Positions 48,301 through 59,483 of a DNA stretch of 64,000 nt are shown piece by piece. Source of the stretch: Phytoseiulus persimilis (lineage: Eukaryota > Arthropoda > Arachnida > Mesostigmata > Phytoseiidae). The DNA is taken from positions 29,384,745-29,448,744 of the forward strand of contig CM075102.1 of the NCBI GenBank assembly GCA_037576195.1. The letters run 5' to 3'. Position 1 is the first letter of the stretch. Every line of letters begins with the position of its first letter. The notes under the pieces are model-generated. The model had not been told where the DNA came from. It worked only from the letters and a program-made list of their open reading frames with translations, and searched no databases. A program made the position numbers and the translations under genes.

Positions 48301-51300
48301 CCACGCCTTTTGTCTTTGCATGAGATGCTGCTCTCCAACTCCGCTCAGCTGTCCGTACGTACGTACGTCCGCGCGCCTGCCCGATCCGTCGAACCGCCCC
48401 TGAGCGGATCGGACGGCAGGCGGGCGAGCATTCGGGCCCGGGGTGTTCTTCTGTCTGTTGGAAGGCCTTCTCCTCTCCGCGTTTTTATTGTTTCCCAAAT
48501 AAATTCCCTCGTGCCGAACTCCAAAAATGCCGATACGAGCCGTCAGAAGGAGGAAAAGAGATGGAAAGAAAAGAGCGATCCATGTTAATGAATCTCTCAG
48601 GACGTATCGACGAACCATCGGACTGCCACAGAGGCTACAGCGCGGATGCCGTAATGAGAATTGGAGCAGTTTATCCAGAAGCCACCAGGTCGAAGAGCTC
48701 GGAAATTATATGACTCGCTCGGCTCAGGGAGAAAATCCGAAACTGCGAACAACCGTTCGGGGAGCGCTCTTGGATTCAATTTTTTTTTTCTAAATCGAAT
48801 CAGCTCTTCGTCGCAGCGCGAACGATATAGTGCGCGCCGCTGGAGTAGTTTTTTGCTGTTCTCGGGCACAATCAATTGGAGACTGGAAGATGAGTGTTCA
48901 TGGTTAGTTTCAGATCGCTCCGATACCCCGACTGTACCCGTTAATCCTGTACTGATGCGATACTTGCCCAATATTGGGTTTGGGAAACGTCGTCTCTGTG
49001 ACGTTGACGTTCGACTGGCTGAGAACGAATAAGAAAAAGCTGGTGTATTGTGGGCTTCCGCCGGAGTGGAGCATTTCCGCAGCGAGCTGACAGTTGTTCT
49101 CGTCCGTCGTCAACTCCGACAGCCGTCGACTTCGGATGGTTGATAACATTTTTCAAACCTCGAGCGAAAGTTGTTTCTCCTTCTCATTTTTCTCCGCGCT
49201 GACTCCGAACGTCCTTGGCTAACTTTTTCCATTTTTCGCAATTCCGTTGTTTTCTCGCTCGCAATGTTGGAAACAGCTCTGGCCGAACGACAGCATGAGC
49301 GAGCCACCGAGAGCAACGCAACACTGCACTGAGAGGGTAACCGAATGGATGAAATGAAGCCACCCAGAAGATATTGATAAGGAGCGAGACGAGGGAATCC
49401 CGAGCGAAGAGGAATTTGTACGCGATCCTGCTTTGGAGCTGGAGCGACGGTCGGGGAAAAGGGCACGAGCTCGAGAGTGCCAGCCAATTGACTGTGAGAG
49501 CAAAAGCCAGATGGTATGAAAGGACACAGAAACATCGTTGCCGCTGTTGTTGTTGTTGTTGCTCGATTCCTCGGAAGCGCGATCCGAGGCAAAGAACAGA
49601 GCAAACAACCGCTTCGCGCGGCGAGTTACGACAAAATCTTGACTCGTCGAGTTCTGTTTCTAGAAGCGTTCGACAGTCGAGAAACCCTCGGAGAGATGCT
49701 TTGCAGTCGTGATCGTTGGGTTTCTCGGCTCGCTCGAGCATTTCGAACACGGAGCAGGTCCGGTTGACAGCCTGAGGCGCGAGAGGAGGAGGAACGGCGA
49801 CACTCAGACTTGTTCAACTGAAAAAGAGCTCTGAAAGTAGGCGCAAAGTCGGTTGACAACATCTGAATCGGATCCCCCAGGCGCGTCGACTTCTGCCGGG
49901 GCTCGGAGCAATCGCGGACGTCATCGATCATTGGTAATCTGCAAAGTGCAAACTCGCAAGAGGAATGTTTACCGTCCTCAGCGGAGCCGAGCGAGTCTTG
50001 TGTCCGGTTATCGTCAACTGAGCTCGAACGACGCTGCACCAAGGGTCAACCGAATCGAGCCGTTGCAGGACCGAGTGCCGGCTCGTCCGGTGGGTTACCT
50101 CCTCAATTTTGCCCACAAAAGTTTCGTAATTTATGCGCGCTCTCAACTGGAGCCTCCCATTCACAAGAATGAACGGAGTCGAAACCTTTGACGAGCGGAG
50201 CGGAAAGTCAGTTTCGAGCGTGGGCAGGGAATCATCATCCCGACAGAGTGAGAGAGAGAGAGAGAAACCCAATTGCGTTATACCGCTCGGGAGGAGAGTC
50301 ACGGACCGGCGTTAGGTGCTAAACACTGTTTTCTCACGAAGTGCATCGAGCGAGAGCGCGTAAGGCCGAGCTTGCCGTCGCTGTCGTGCGGTCAGCGTCG
50401 TCGGAAACGTCTCCTATAAGCAAGGGAGCCTTTGTCGAATTCAACTCGGCCGGCCAGCTACCCCTCACGCTGTTCTGTTGCTAAAGCAGGAGGCCAACTA
50501 GCCGGTGAGCATGAAGCGGGCTTCGAGAACGGCTTTCCGCGGCCCGAGACCGCAGACTGGCCGATGAGGTTGGCCGACCAACCGACTGCGCGCTGGGCTG
50601 GCTGGTGGTGAGCTAGGTCGGTCGTTTAGTTTCTAAGATCTTCCTCTACCTATCCGCCTCCACAGCCACCAGTCGGCCCGCAGATTTTTTCCACAGCAAA
50701 CTTGAGCTAATCCCCCTTCACCACACGGTGGATTCCCGAGCAACCGCCCACCCGCCCGCCAGACCGACCGACCGTCCTTCCGGCCAAGGGAAGGACTGGC
50801 CGCCGAGCCCTGAAAGCACCGATCTAACTAGTTGACTCGGAATCGGCAGGAAAAAACACGGTCACAATTTGACCGGAAGCTCGGTCGTTCGAACTTGTCG
50901 ATGCTGGCGGAACATAGCGCCGTATGTTCGTGGCTACAATCCTGCAGTCGTTAAACCTTCCGCCACCGACGCAACGAAAGTCTAATGTGGCCGGTTCTAC
51001 GTCTTCACTCCCGTCCCGGCGTCTTCCCCGCAGTCGGTTCGCCAACAGTGAACGGCGCAGAAAGAAAAAGATTCGTCGGCTGCCGGCGTTATCTGTTTGT
51101 CTGCGCTGAGTCTGCCTCCCTGTTTTTCCTTCTCCGCTCCCTCAGCCCGTGTCTTCCCCTCATATCCGACAACAGAACTCTCAGACGTCGAAAGAGGGAG
51201 GCGGAGTTTTGAATATTCGCTCTGGTGCGTCAGAGGTCAGACATGGCTAGTATCCTTGGTTCCAACCTGTTGTTCGGCCGGAACACAGACGCCTATTCGC

Positions 51301-52653
51301 AGGTTCGATCGTTCATCCCCGGAGCCTTTTTCCCCACCATCCGGCTGGACCGCTGTCCTACGTGTAGCTTGACGGCGTGAGGAGGAAACACGGAACGGTA
51401 AAACCAATCCACAGTTTCGCTGCGCGCCCCCGTTCCATCGCTCCTCATTCCTGAGTTTGTTCCCCTTGACTAGTTGGCTAACCGACTGCTCAGCTGGCCG
51501 TGAGGCGCACGCACCGATCGGGCAGCGATGCCTTCCAGCCGACCCTCTCTCGGTCTGGATGGTGACTGGTGAGATTGGTTTCTTGGTTCGCTGAGTCGAA
51601 GTCCAGCGGCTGCCCTGTATCGTCGTTCGGCTCGCGGCCCTTTTGCTCTCTCGATCCTGGAAGAGTTGGCTCACTCCTCGTTTTACAATTGGGTGCTTTG
51701 CTCTGTTTGCTGTTCGTTTGCCGCTCGTCCGTTCTCCTGGCGCTTGCGCGCTCTTCGAAGGAAACAACGGCCGATAGTATTGTTGTTCGTGTAGGTATTA
51801 AAACCTTTCACGGAAAGCCGTTGGCTCGACAGCAAGCGAATCGCCAGACGAGCGACGGCACACACGAAAGAAGAAGGTTGACAAAGTGGAAAAGGGAAGC
51901 CGTAGGGAAAAATCAACTTCGGGGAGGGTGATCCCGGGAAAATAAGGGAGCCCGGCTGTGGGAAAGGGGAGACTTCAGCAGAGGAGGAAGGAAGTGGCGT
52001 AACGGGAGAAGGGGTCCGTACCGTCTACGACGAGACAGGGCCCACGCAGTTCTCGACGACAACAACGACAACGACAGCGGCAGGCTGGCTCCGCCAGGTG
52101 CTCGGCGCCGGCGCCTCGCAGCTATATCATACGAAAACTTCCTCCTCCACCTAGCACTTCCCACCAGCCCGCTGCCCAAATGACTGGCTGGCTAACTAAC
52201 TGCCGTCACCGTCAGTTCTGTGAGACCTTCCGGCCGTTTTACCTGACCGGCTCCCCCGAGCCGGTGCATTTCATTCTCGTGGCCCCGCTGCGCGTTTTCG
52301 CCGCCGTTCGATTGTTCGGCTAGCGGCTCAAAGATCAGAGAGGGCCCGAACGCGACAGTGAACCCAACATGCGGAAACAGCGCAGACAGGAGCATTCGCT
52401 GATAGCGTTGTTGTTCTCTATAAACAGTGCCCTCCACGAGAAGAGGACTTTCCCAACATTGAAGGACAAATGCTTGTTTATGAGAAGTCGTACGAGCCGA
52501 GCAGGCATCTGAGTCAGACACGCACGGAATCGATCGAAGTGTCCAGTGGCGACGTCACCTCGACCAGTAGATAGTCCGAAACCGTTCGATCGTCGTAGTT
52601 GGAGGGGAAGAGCCACCTCACGGCGGTACTAACAGTTTCTGTTTCTGTTGCAG
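42316..52653. other. GC-rich region upstream of the receptor gene
   Basis: This stretch has pyrimidine-rich tracts and short microsatellites: ACGT repeats at 48,353-48,368, GTT repeats near 49,540-49,562, GA repeats near 50,249-50,266. Frames of about 180-206 codons (44,354-44,893 minus; 46,862-47,482 plus; 49,184-49,750 minus) have no recognised domain and overlap others. The receptor's 5' UTR exon and promoter should lie here. One weak candidate is an exon ending at a GTGAGC donor at 50,505, with a TATAAG motif near 50,415. Confidence 0.4.
52627..52653 (+). promoter_or_regulatory. Branch point and 3' splice site of a 5' UTR intron
   Basis: A perfect TACTAAC branch sequence (52,627-52,633) is followed by a short pyrimidine tract and TTGCAG ending at 52,653. 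The last exon of the receptor gene would start at 52,654, 142 bases before the start codon, so an intron probably lies in the 5' UTR. Confidence 0.7.
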
Positions 52654-52718
52654 TTCGATCCGGTTTCGCTCCGAAGCAGGCCGTGGCACGGCTAGACCCA
52701 CGAGTGGACCGACTGCCA

Positions 52719-52777
52719 ATGGGTCCCGTACGACTGAGAGCACGGCCACCCCTCAAATGAGTCGAAGTTCAACTTAG
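52719..52777 (+). promoter_or_regulatory. Two overlapping uORFs in the receptor leader
   Basis: The first runs from ATG at 52,719 to TGA at 52,758-52,760 (13 codons). The second starts at ATG 52,757-52,759, overlapping that stop as ATGA, and ends at TAG 52,775-52,777 (6 codons). Both finish before the main ATG at 52,796. If transcribed they could lower translation of the receptor; that effect is inferred. Confidence 0.55.
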
Positions 52778-52795
52778 CTCCAACGACGGGGCGCT

Positions 52796-54706
52796 ATGGC
52801 CTCGACGAATCCCCCGCTGCTGCTGAGTGGGACCGTGGTGCCGACACCGGAAACGAGCACTGCGACGTTCTACTCCGGTCCTAAAATCTGGGAAAAAGCT
52901 TTAAACTATACAATTCTGCAAGTCAACCTTGACAATGTCGTCCAGACGAACAACGACAGTGTCACGACGACGCTGCTCGGCGTTCTCAACGACACGATGG
53001 CCGGAACGATGGCGGGGGCCAACGGCACAGGATCTGCGGCGAACGATGCGTTACACACAAACCTCGAATTCATCCTGATCGCGTTCATGGGAGCGTTCTT
53101 CTCCATAATCACCATCGTCGGCAACCTTATGGTGATGATCAGCATCAAGATGGACAAGCAGCTTCAAACGATATCAAATTACTTTCTCCTGAGTTTGGCG
53201 ATAGCCGATTTCTCGATAGGGATCATATCGATGCCCTTGTCGACGTACTACATGCTCTACAACTACTGGTATCTAGGTCCGTTCATGTGCGACACCTGGC
53301 TAGCGTGGGACTACCTTACGAGTAATGCGTCAGTGCTGAATCTGTTAATCATTTCGTTCGATAGATACTTTTCGGTGACGCGTCCGTTAACGTATCGAGC
53401 GTTTCGCACAACGAGACGTTCCGCCCGGTGGATAGCGATCGCGTGGGTGATATCATTGTTGTTGTGGCCTCCGTGGATCTACGCCTGGCCTTATATCGAA
53501 GGGAAACGATCCGTGCCCGAGGGACAGTGCTATATCCAGTTCTTCGAGACGAACATTTACGTCACGTTCGGCACGGCGTTGGCGGCCTTCTACATTCCAG
53601 TGTGTGTAATGTGTATACTCTACTGGCGGATTTGGCAGGAAACCGAGAAACGTCAACGAGATCTGACGCATCTCCAGGCGGGCAAAGGTATCCCATCTTC
53701 CAGCGGCTGCAGACGCAACAAGTCCGGCGAGCTCGGGCTCGGGGGAGGGAACGGCGGCGGCGGCAACTTCAATCAATTAGCCGGAGACGGTGGGAATCAG
53801 CTCGATCACAACAATCGGACAGCGAGCACTTTGTGTTTGGAAACCGGTCGGTATCTCCCTTCGTCGTCGTCGGCGGCGGCAATAGACGCCTCAGCAGCGG
53901 CAAATCTCAGGGGGGGCAATTCACGGACGGCGCCTAACAAGCAACGCAGAAGCCTCAGAGACGTGCTGTTCGCTTGGTGTCGCAGCGACAAGGTGCACGA
54001 CGATGACTCGTGCTCGAGCCACGGGTCGCCAAATGCCCAAACACCGACCTCGGCAGAAACGCCCATTAGAGCTGACAGCATGCAGTACAAGCCGCTGCAG
54101 AACATTCCTCTGACGGACAGGCAGCACCAAACCTCGACGCGCTCGTTCTCGAGCGACTCCGTCTACACGATCCTTATCCGACTGCCGACTCAGACGAGCG
54201 TCGATCTCGACGGTGAGATGTCCCAGGCGTCGATCCGGATGATTCTCGAGGACGACGGACCACCTCCGTGCCAGTCGACGAAGCCGATCCCTCGCAGCAA
54301 GTCGGCGTCTAGTAACGCGCCCTCGCGCGAGCCTCTGCTGCTGAACACGAAGCTCGTTGCTCAACAGGCAACGAAACGTTTGCCCAAGAAGAAACGGAAA
54401 CATCAGGAGCGAAAGCAGGAAAGGAAGGCTGCCAAGACTCTATCGGCCATCCTGCTGGCGTTTATCGTCACTTGGACGCCGTACAACGTTCTTGTGCTCA
54501 TCAAGACGCTCAGCCCTTGCGACGATGACAATGACTGCATACCTCAGGGCTTGTGGAACTTTGCCTATTGTCTCTGTTACATAAACAGCACAGTGAACCC
54601 GCTGTGCTACGCGTTATGCAACGCAAATTTCCGTCGGACGTACGTGCGGATCCTCACCTGTAAATGGCACACGAAAAAACAGCGTCATCGAGGCTACTTC
54701 AGTTGA
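52796..54706 (+). CDS. mAChR-A: Muscarinic acetylcholine receptor, A-type
   Basis: This encodes a 636-residue class A G-protein-coupled receptor for acetylcholine at the plasma membrane. The N-terminus carries possible glycosylation sites (N37, N53, N65, N76). Membrane segments fall at about 90-114 (N110), 127-150 (D138), 163-188, 211-232, 254-277 (P268), 547-571 and 582-606. The amine-binding Asp172 and Tyr173, then S176 and N177, and DRY at 189-191 are present. Thr257, Thr260 and Ala264 in helix 5, W560, Y563 and N564 in helix 6, and Y591, C594, Y595 and NPLCY (601-605) in helix 7 complete the muscarinic pocket. C165 and C245 form the usual disulphide. The third intracellular loop is long (about 278-546), with Gly- and Ser-rich runs. 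The stretch LLIISFDRYFSVTRPLTYR and the WPYIEGKR loop match arthropod A-type, which in insects signals through Gq. The whole coding region is in one exon. The ATG context (GCTATGG) is good and it is the first in-frame ATG without a stop. Confidence 0.97.
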   Translation: MASTNPPLLLSGTVVPTPETSTATFYSGPKIWEKALNYTILQVNLDNVVQTNNDSVTTTLLGVLNDTMAGTMAGANGTGSAANDALHTNLEFILIAFMGAFFSIITIVGNLMVMISIKMDKQLQTISNYFLLSLAIADFSIGIISMPLSTYYMLYNYWYLGPFMCDTWLAWDYLTSNASVLNLLIISFDRYFSVTRPLTYRAFRTTRRSARWIAIAWVISLLLWPPWIYAWPYIEGKRSVPEGQCYIQFFETNIYVTFGTALAAFYIPVCVMCILYWRIWQETEKRQRDLTHLQAGKGIPSSSGCRRNKSGELGLGGGNGGGGNFNQLAGDGGNQLDHNNRTASTLCLETGRYLPSSSSAAAIDASAAANLRGGNSRTAPNKQRRSLRDVLFAWCRSDKVHDDDSCSSHGSPNAQTPTSAETPIRADSMQYKPLQNIPLTDRQHQTSTRSFSSDSVYTILIRLPTQTSVDLDGEMSQASIRMILEDDGPPPCQSTKPIPRSKSASSNAPSREPLLLNTKLVAQQATKRLPKKKRKHQERKQERKAAKTLSAILLAFIVTWTPYNVLVLIKTLSPCDDDNDCIPQGLWNFAYCLCYINSTVNPLCYALCNANFRRTYVRILTCKWHTKKQRHRGYFS

Positions 54707-54841
54707 GCAGGGGTGAGGGTACGCCCGCGGGATCGTTCAGCAGACGGCGTTTGAGATCCCTGTCCACCGATACCTGTAACGGTTCCCACTCGGTTCCATC
54801 ACGGCAACTCATTGCTCAATATTCAAACTGACAGAAACTCC

Positions 54842-54847
54842 AATAAA
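54842..54847 (+). terminator. Poly(A) signal of the receptor gene
   Basis: AATAAA lies 136 bases after the stop codon. It gives a short 3' UTR if used; a more distal site is possible. Confidence 0.5.
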
Positions 54848-57800
54848 TTGCCACACAATAATCATAACTATGGAACTATGGTATTTGACGACGACGATGT
54901 TAGCGAACGTCGAGAAAGTCACGTGATGGCGGTGGTCATCTCCCTATTAAGCTGTAATGGAGCAAAAGGCGCTTGATGAGCCTGACTTCAGTAGATGAGG
55001 TATTTTACGGAGTGGAAACTCGATGTCGAAACGGCACAAAACGTTGAATGACGACATTAAGCAATCGCACGCCGACTCAGAGATGAAGGAACACAAACGT
55101 CCTTCCTGACCGAGTAGCCTCAGTGCCTATCGTTGACGTGCCATGCCCTGGACGCGAAGCGAACTCGACCTTGAACTCACTCAACCGTTCGCGAGGATTT
55201 CCCCCTAATCACTGCGGGAGAGCTTTCTATCTCTCTCTGCTATAGCTGACCCATTTATCAAGCTACCGGGAGCGAGCCCGATCAGAGTCTGCAGGAAAAC
55301 GGGGAGAGCTTTGTATACTGTTGACTCGCCCGTTGGTCGGCGGCTCGGTTGGACGGTGTTTGTTGGCTGGCTGGCTGGCTGGCTGTTTGTTCGGAGAGAA
55401 GAATTCGCAGAGGAAATTAACTTTCGCCATCGTCGCTCTTAGGCTGTGCCTATCCGTTTCCTCCCTCGCCAGCTGCTTCGGAGCGCTGATCTTTCCGAGG
55501 CGTTTACGCCGAACGGGACGCACTCAGACAGGGAGAGATGATTTGTGAACACCGTCCACCTCTCCCCATGGGAGCTGAGTCTTCTGTTTGCCAAATACGC
55601 TTCTCTGCCGAAACGAAGTTGCGCCACCATGAGTCGGAGAATTCGGCCGCATTCATGCTTGCGTTTGATGTCCGCTTGATTGTGACAAAGCACATGAGAT
55701 CTTTCGAGGATCACGGTTGTCGCTAGAAATCTCACAATGGATCGGCGTAGGAATGAGATTAGCAAGCCGGATGAATTGATTGATTGGTCGATCGATCGAG
55801 CGGTGAGCTGACCGCCCGCCTGCTCGAGCGCTCTAGTTATGAGCGATGAATCTGTTCGGAGGCTACGTTGGAAACTGAACACACACATGACGCAAGCCAT
55901 TGTTTTGGCCAATTTCATTCGAGATTCGCGAACGTAATCCCTCTTCCTCCTCTGTTCGACCTCGCAAACTGAGTGACCGACCGTCGGTCCAGCTGATCGC
56001 TCCGATGGTCACTTGTCTGCCTCACTGACTGGCTCTCGGAAGCAATTCTCCGTTTTCCGCCGTTCTCTGAGCGAGCGAGTAGGGAAGCCAAATGAGCTGG
56101 TAGGAGGGAAGCTGGATGGCAGCGAAAGAGCCCTTTCGTTCGACGGCAGCAGCAACGACCGCAGTTGCTCCAACATCTGCAAGATCTGCTCCTTCTGTTG
56201 CCGAGACGATAGAGCCAGCCAGGCACCCATCCATCCAGCCCGCCCGCCCGCCCGCCGGCCGGTCGGCAGGCGAGTGATCAGCCGACCTTGCGCTGCCCAA
56301 GAGCTCCTCACACTTGGCTGCGTCGTGGGTCCTCGCTTCCAGGCGCGGCATCGATTGTTGTTACTGGAACTGTCAACGATAGCCCTCCTGATTTCCGTTC
56401 TCCTCCGCGTTTTTCCCTCTCTGTGATCGCCGCATTCAGACTCGAGTTTTCGTTTCGTTTATGGTTCCGCCCGATCGGGCCACTCCCTCGCTCCAAATGT
56501 GATAGCTTCTTACTTTTGTTACGGTACATAAGTTTACAATGGAAACTAACGTTGGAGAATCTGTCGCAGGATACACGCGGCAGTGAGCTCATTCATGGAT
56601 TTGAGGCTCTACTCTCGGACGGCTCACGGGCGTTCAATAGGGACGATAAGGAGAAGCTTCCACAGCCGTTATTGGCTCGACTGAAAGTCGTAGGAATTCT
56701 AAATCAGTGAAATCGAGTACGAAATGACCAAAACGATGCCAGGAGCGCAAGGGACGAGTGGATCGTTCCTGCAGTGTCTGCCTCCACGTAGTTGGTTGTA
56801 AGCGACTCGATATTCTTGACGTCGCCCGAAAATTCGCGAGCGAACGGATCGCAAGTTCGGGGGGAGATTCTCGATGAGTGACAGCGGAAAATCGTGAGGA
56901 AAGACTATGCAACCGAGTCGAAGCAGCTCGATCTATCGAACCGCACGAGAACTTCGCAATCTGGTCCCAATCATTTTCTCAGTCAGGTCAGAGGCCGTCG
57001 CCGAGCACATCCATTCTTTGCTCCATTTATCACTCGCTCGCTCGCGGCCCACACTTTCGTTATCGGTCTCTTAATCATCAAGTTCACCAATTTATAAAGC
57101 CAATTAGGATACGGCACGAGCGAAATTACCCTCACCACAGATCCTAGACTTTCTAGAGGGCCCGGCCGAGCGGGCAAGGGAAGAAGGGCGATCGCTGAGG
57201 CAGCCGAGCGAGATGTGCGTTGTGAGGTGCACTGTCAACTATCGTCCGAAACCTGCGAAGCCACAGGCATCTCGCTTTGACAGTTATCTGAACTTTCTTC
57301 GCGTAACCCTGGCTTTCAGACAGGCTGAACCGTCTAGAAGCGTCGATGTGTAAGCTCACTCTGAGACGGAGAACATCCATTGTATAATGTTCCTCAACTC
57401 TTTTGATACGGGGAACCGAGAGGTTCGCGAAGTCACTAACCGGACCCATCTGACTGTTCGGAGTCTATAATCGGCTGGGAAGTCACAAAAAAATGGACTT
57501 TCGGGCTGGCCCGTGTTGGACACGGAACGCTGGGCGACCGATTTGGCTCAGTTCAACGTGACAGAGAGCTGAATCAAGCGGAGAAATCACGGATGACAGA
57601 GCGGCTAAGGTATGCTTGATTCAAGTGGTCGTGTGTTGATACTCATGTGTGGGAGTGACTGATTGAGTGCGAGTTTTTGTACAAAGAATACATCCGTTAG
57701 CTCTGAAAGTTTTGTTCCTGGCATACAGTCAAACACCAACTGTCGTAACCTAACACCAACGACGGAAGCTCCGTGCCCGCTTGTTCGCGGGATCAGGGCG

Positions 57801-58961
57801 AAGAACAATAACGCCGCCGCCGAAGAGGACAATTATGAACGAGCATGACGGCCACAGCTACCACCGCGACAGCAATGACTTGATCGGAATATTAGAGATT
57901 GACTGCAAGGCCAACATCCTTGCTTTCCTGAACAGCATCGGTCTCCTGGGGCCGATGGGGATGTTTCTCACCCGCTGTAGGATAATGTCCTGATTGCGGG
58001 ACTCGCCCGAACACAAACTGTCCCCATCCCCTCCTGACGGTTCCTTCAGCTGAGCTGCTCTCTATTCGGTCATAATTCTTTCTGGCGATTATCTCTGGGC
58101 TCCTTTCTCCCGCTCTTCTTCTTGTGGTTTTCCTCATGTCCTCCTCAGCAGCAGCGTTCTACCGAGCGCCGTTTTTCACGACGACGGCTCCGCCGATACA
58201 GATGGCGTCTTCGTTCCTCCTTCGATATACGTGAATGGAACGCGAAGAACTAACAATGATTGCTCGTCGTTCTCTAGCACGTGTGTCAGCGCAATTCGTT
58301 GGAGGTCCTGGGGGCTGCTGGTGTGGTCCTTAGTGTGAAGCAAGAGAAAACCAGGGCGACAGGGGCGGGCCTTGCACGCCTGAGCCTCCGTGTCAAAGCG
58401 AGAAAAAAGTTGAGCCGAGCATGCCATGTCGAAGCGGGGCAGTTGCAGCTGCCGTTGCAAGGCCAGCTGCAGGGCCGAATCTTCCAGGAGATTATATGGG
58501 GAGTTCCGGAGCTACTTAGCGATCAGGCGAATCTTCATCTCTCAGAAACTGACGGATAAGAGAACTGCGGGAAGGAGCTCTCAATCGGTGCAATTAGCGT
58601 CTGAGTTGTGTTCACGAGTATGCGTGACCTGGTCTTCGTTTGTCATTCATTTGACAGGGTCGGCTGGCTGCTGTGCGGTTCAGGTAGGAAAGATTTCGCT
58701 GGCGCGACGGTTGGCTTCCGCTTGGCAGCTTGCTGACGCGCATGACTGTTCAAGGCCTGATCTATAATCGATTCCCGATCGCCGACGATCGTCCAAATCG
58801 TCGGAACAGTCGCCCGTTTGCTCTCGTTCATTCGTCCGTGTGTCAAGGCGTGAAATTCGCGGAGGAAAGAAGAACGCGTCCGACCCCCGCCTCGGCGGCT
58901 GCTGAATAGAGGTGCTCTGTTAAGTTTTCCCGGGTGGAGAAGTTTCTTGGCAACGACGGCG

Positions 58962-58972
58962 GGTATATATTC
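58962..58972 (+). promoter_or_regulatory. Possible TATA box
   Basis: GGTATATATTC lies in otherwise GC-rich sequence. No gene downstream is recognised, so its role as a promoter is uncertain. Confidence 0.25.
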
Positions 58973-59362
58973 AGCGCGATTCTTGGAAGATGTATCCAGG
59001 GCATGTTTGGTTCTTAACTGATTGTTCGAGCTATGATCTTCTATTCGGAAGGATGACGTTCCTGAACGAAATCCATTCTTGTTGTCACGCAGAGGTCAAG
59101 GCGAACCTGAAAACTGTCCAATGTTATTGAAATGTTCGATGGGGTCGTGCTGAATTCTGTTGAGCCGCGTTTTAGAACGACCTCATCATTGCTCGTTTCG
59201 TAAACTGTTGAATCATTATAGGCGTTCGACTCCGGTAGCTTGTGCAGCCGTGTGTGGAAAATGGAGATACTGGTCGTGGCTACATTTAACTTCAACGCTC
59301 CCAACGGACAGCGGTTTTTCCCGTCCGTTTGAGCCGGCCCCCGACGGGCCAACCAGCGGGCC

Positions 59363-59483
59363 GGATCTCTGGATGCTGGTCCTCGTGTTCATCGCGCCTT
59401 CGCCGACTCACATCATTGTCGACTCCGCCGGCCTCGCGTGGTCATCGAGCGAGGCCGTAATGAACACGAGGATCTTCAGATCC
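59363..59483. other. Nested hairpin
   Basis: TCCTCGTGTTCAT (59,380-59,392) pairs perfectly with its complement at 59,460-59,472. GGATCT at 59,363 pairs with AGATCC at the far end, and an inner pair CGGCCTCGC/GCGAGGCCG lies at 59,429-59,437 and 59,449-59,457. It could be a structured RNA, a small relic of a palindromic element, or chance. I match it to no known miRNA. Confidence 0.4.

Noticed and set aside
48353-48368. ACGT microsatellite
   Set aside because: A simple repeat of about four units with no associated feature.
53428-53937. 169-codon plus frame inside the receptor gene
   Set aside because: It is a shadow in another frame of the receptor coding exon, which carries all family motifs.
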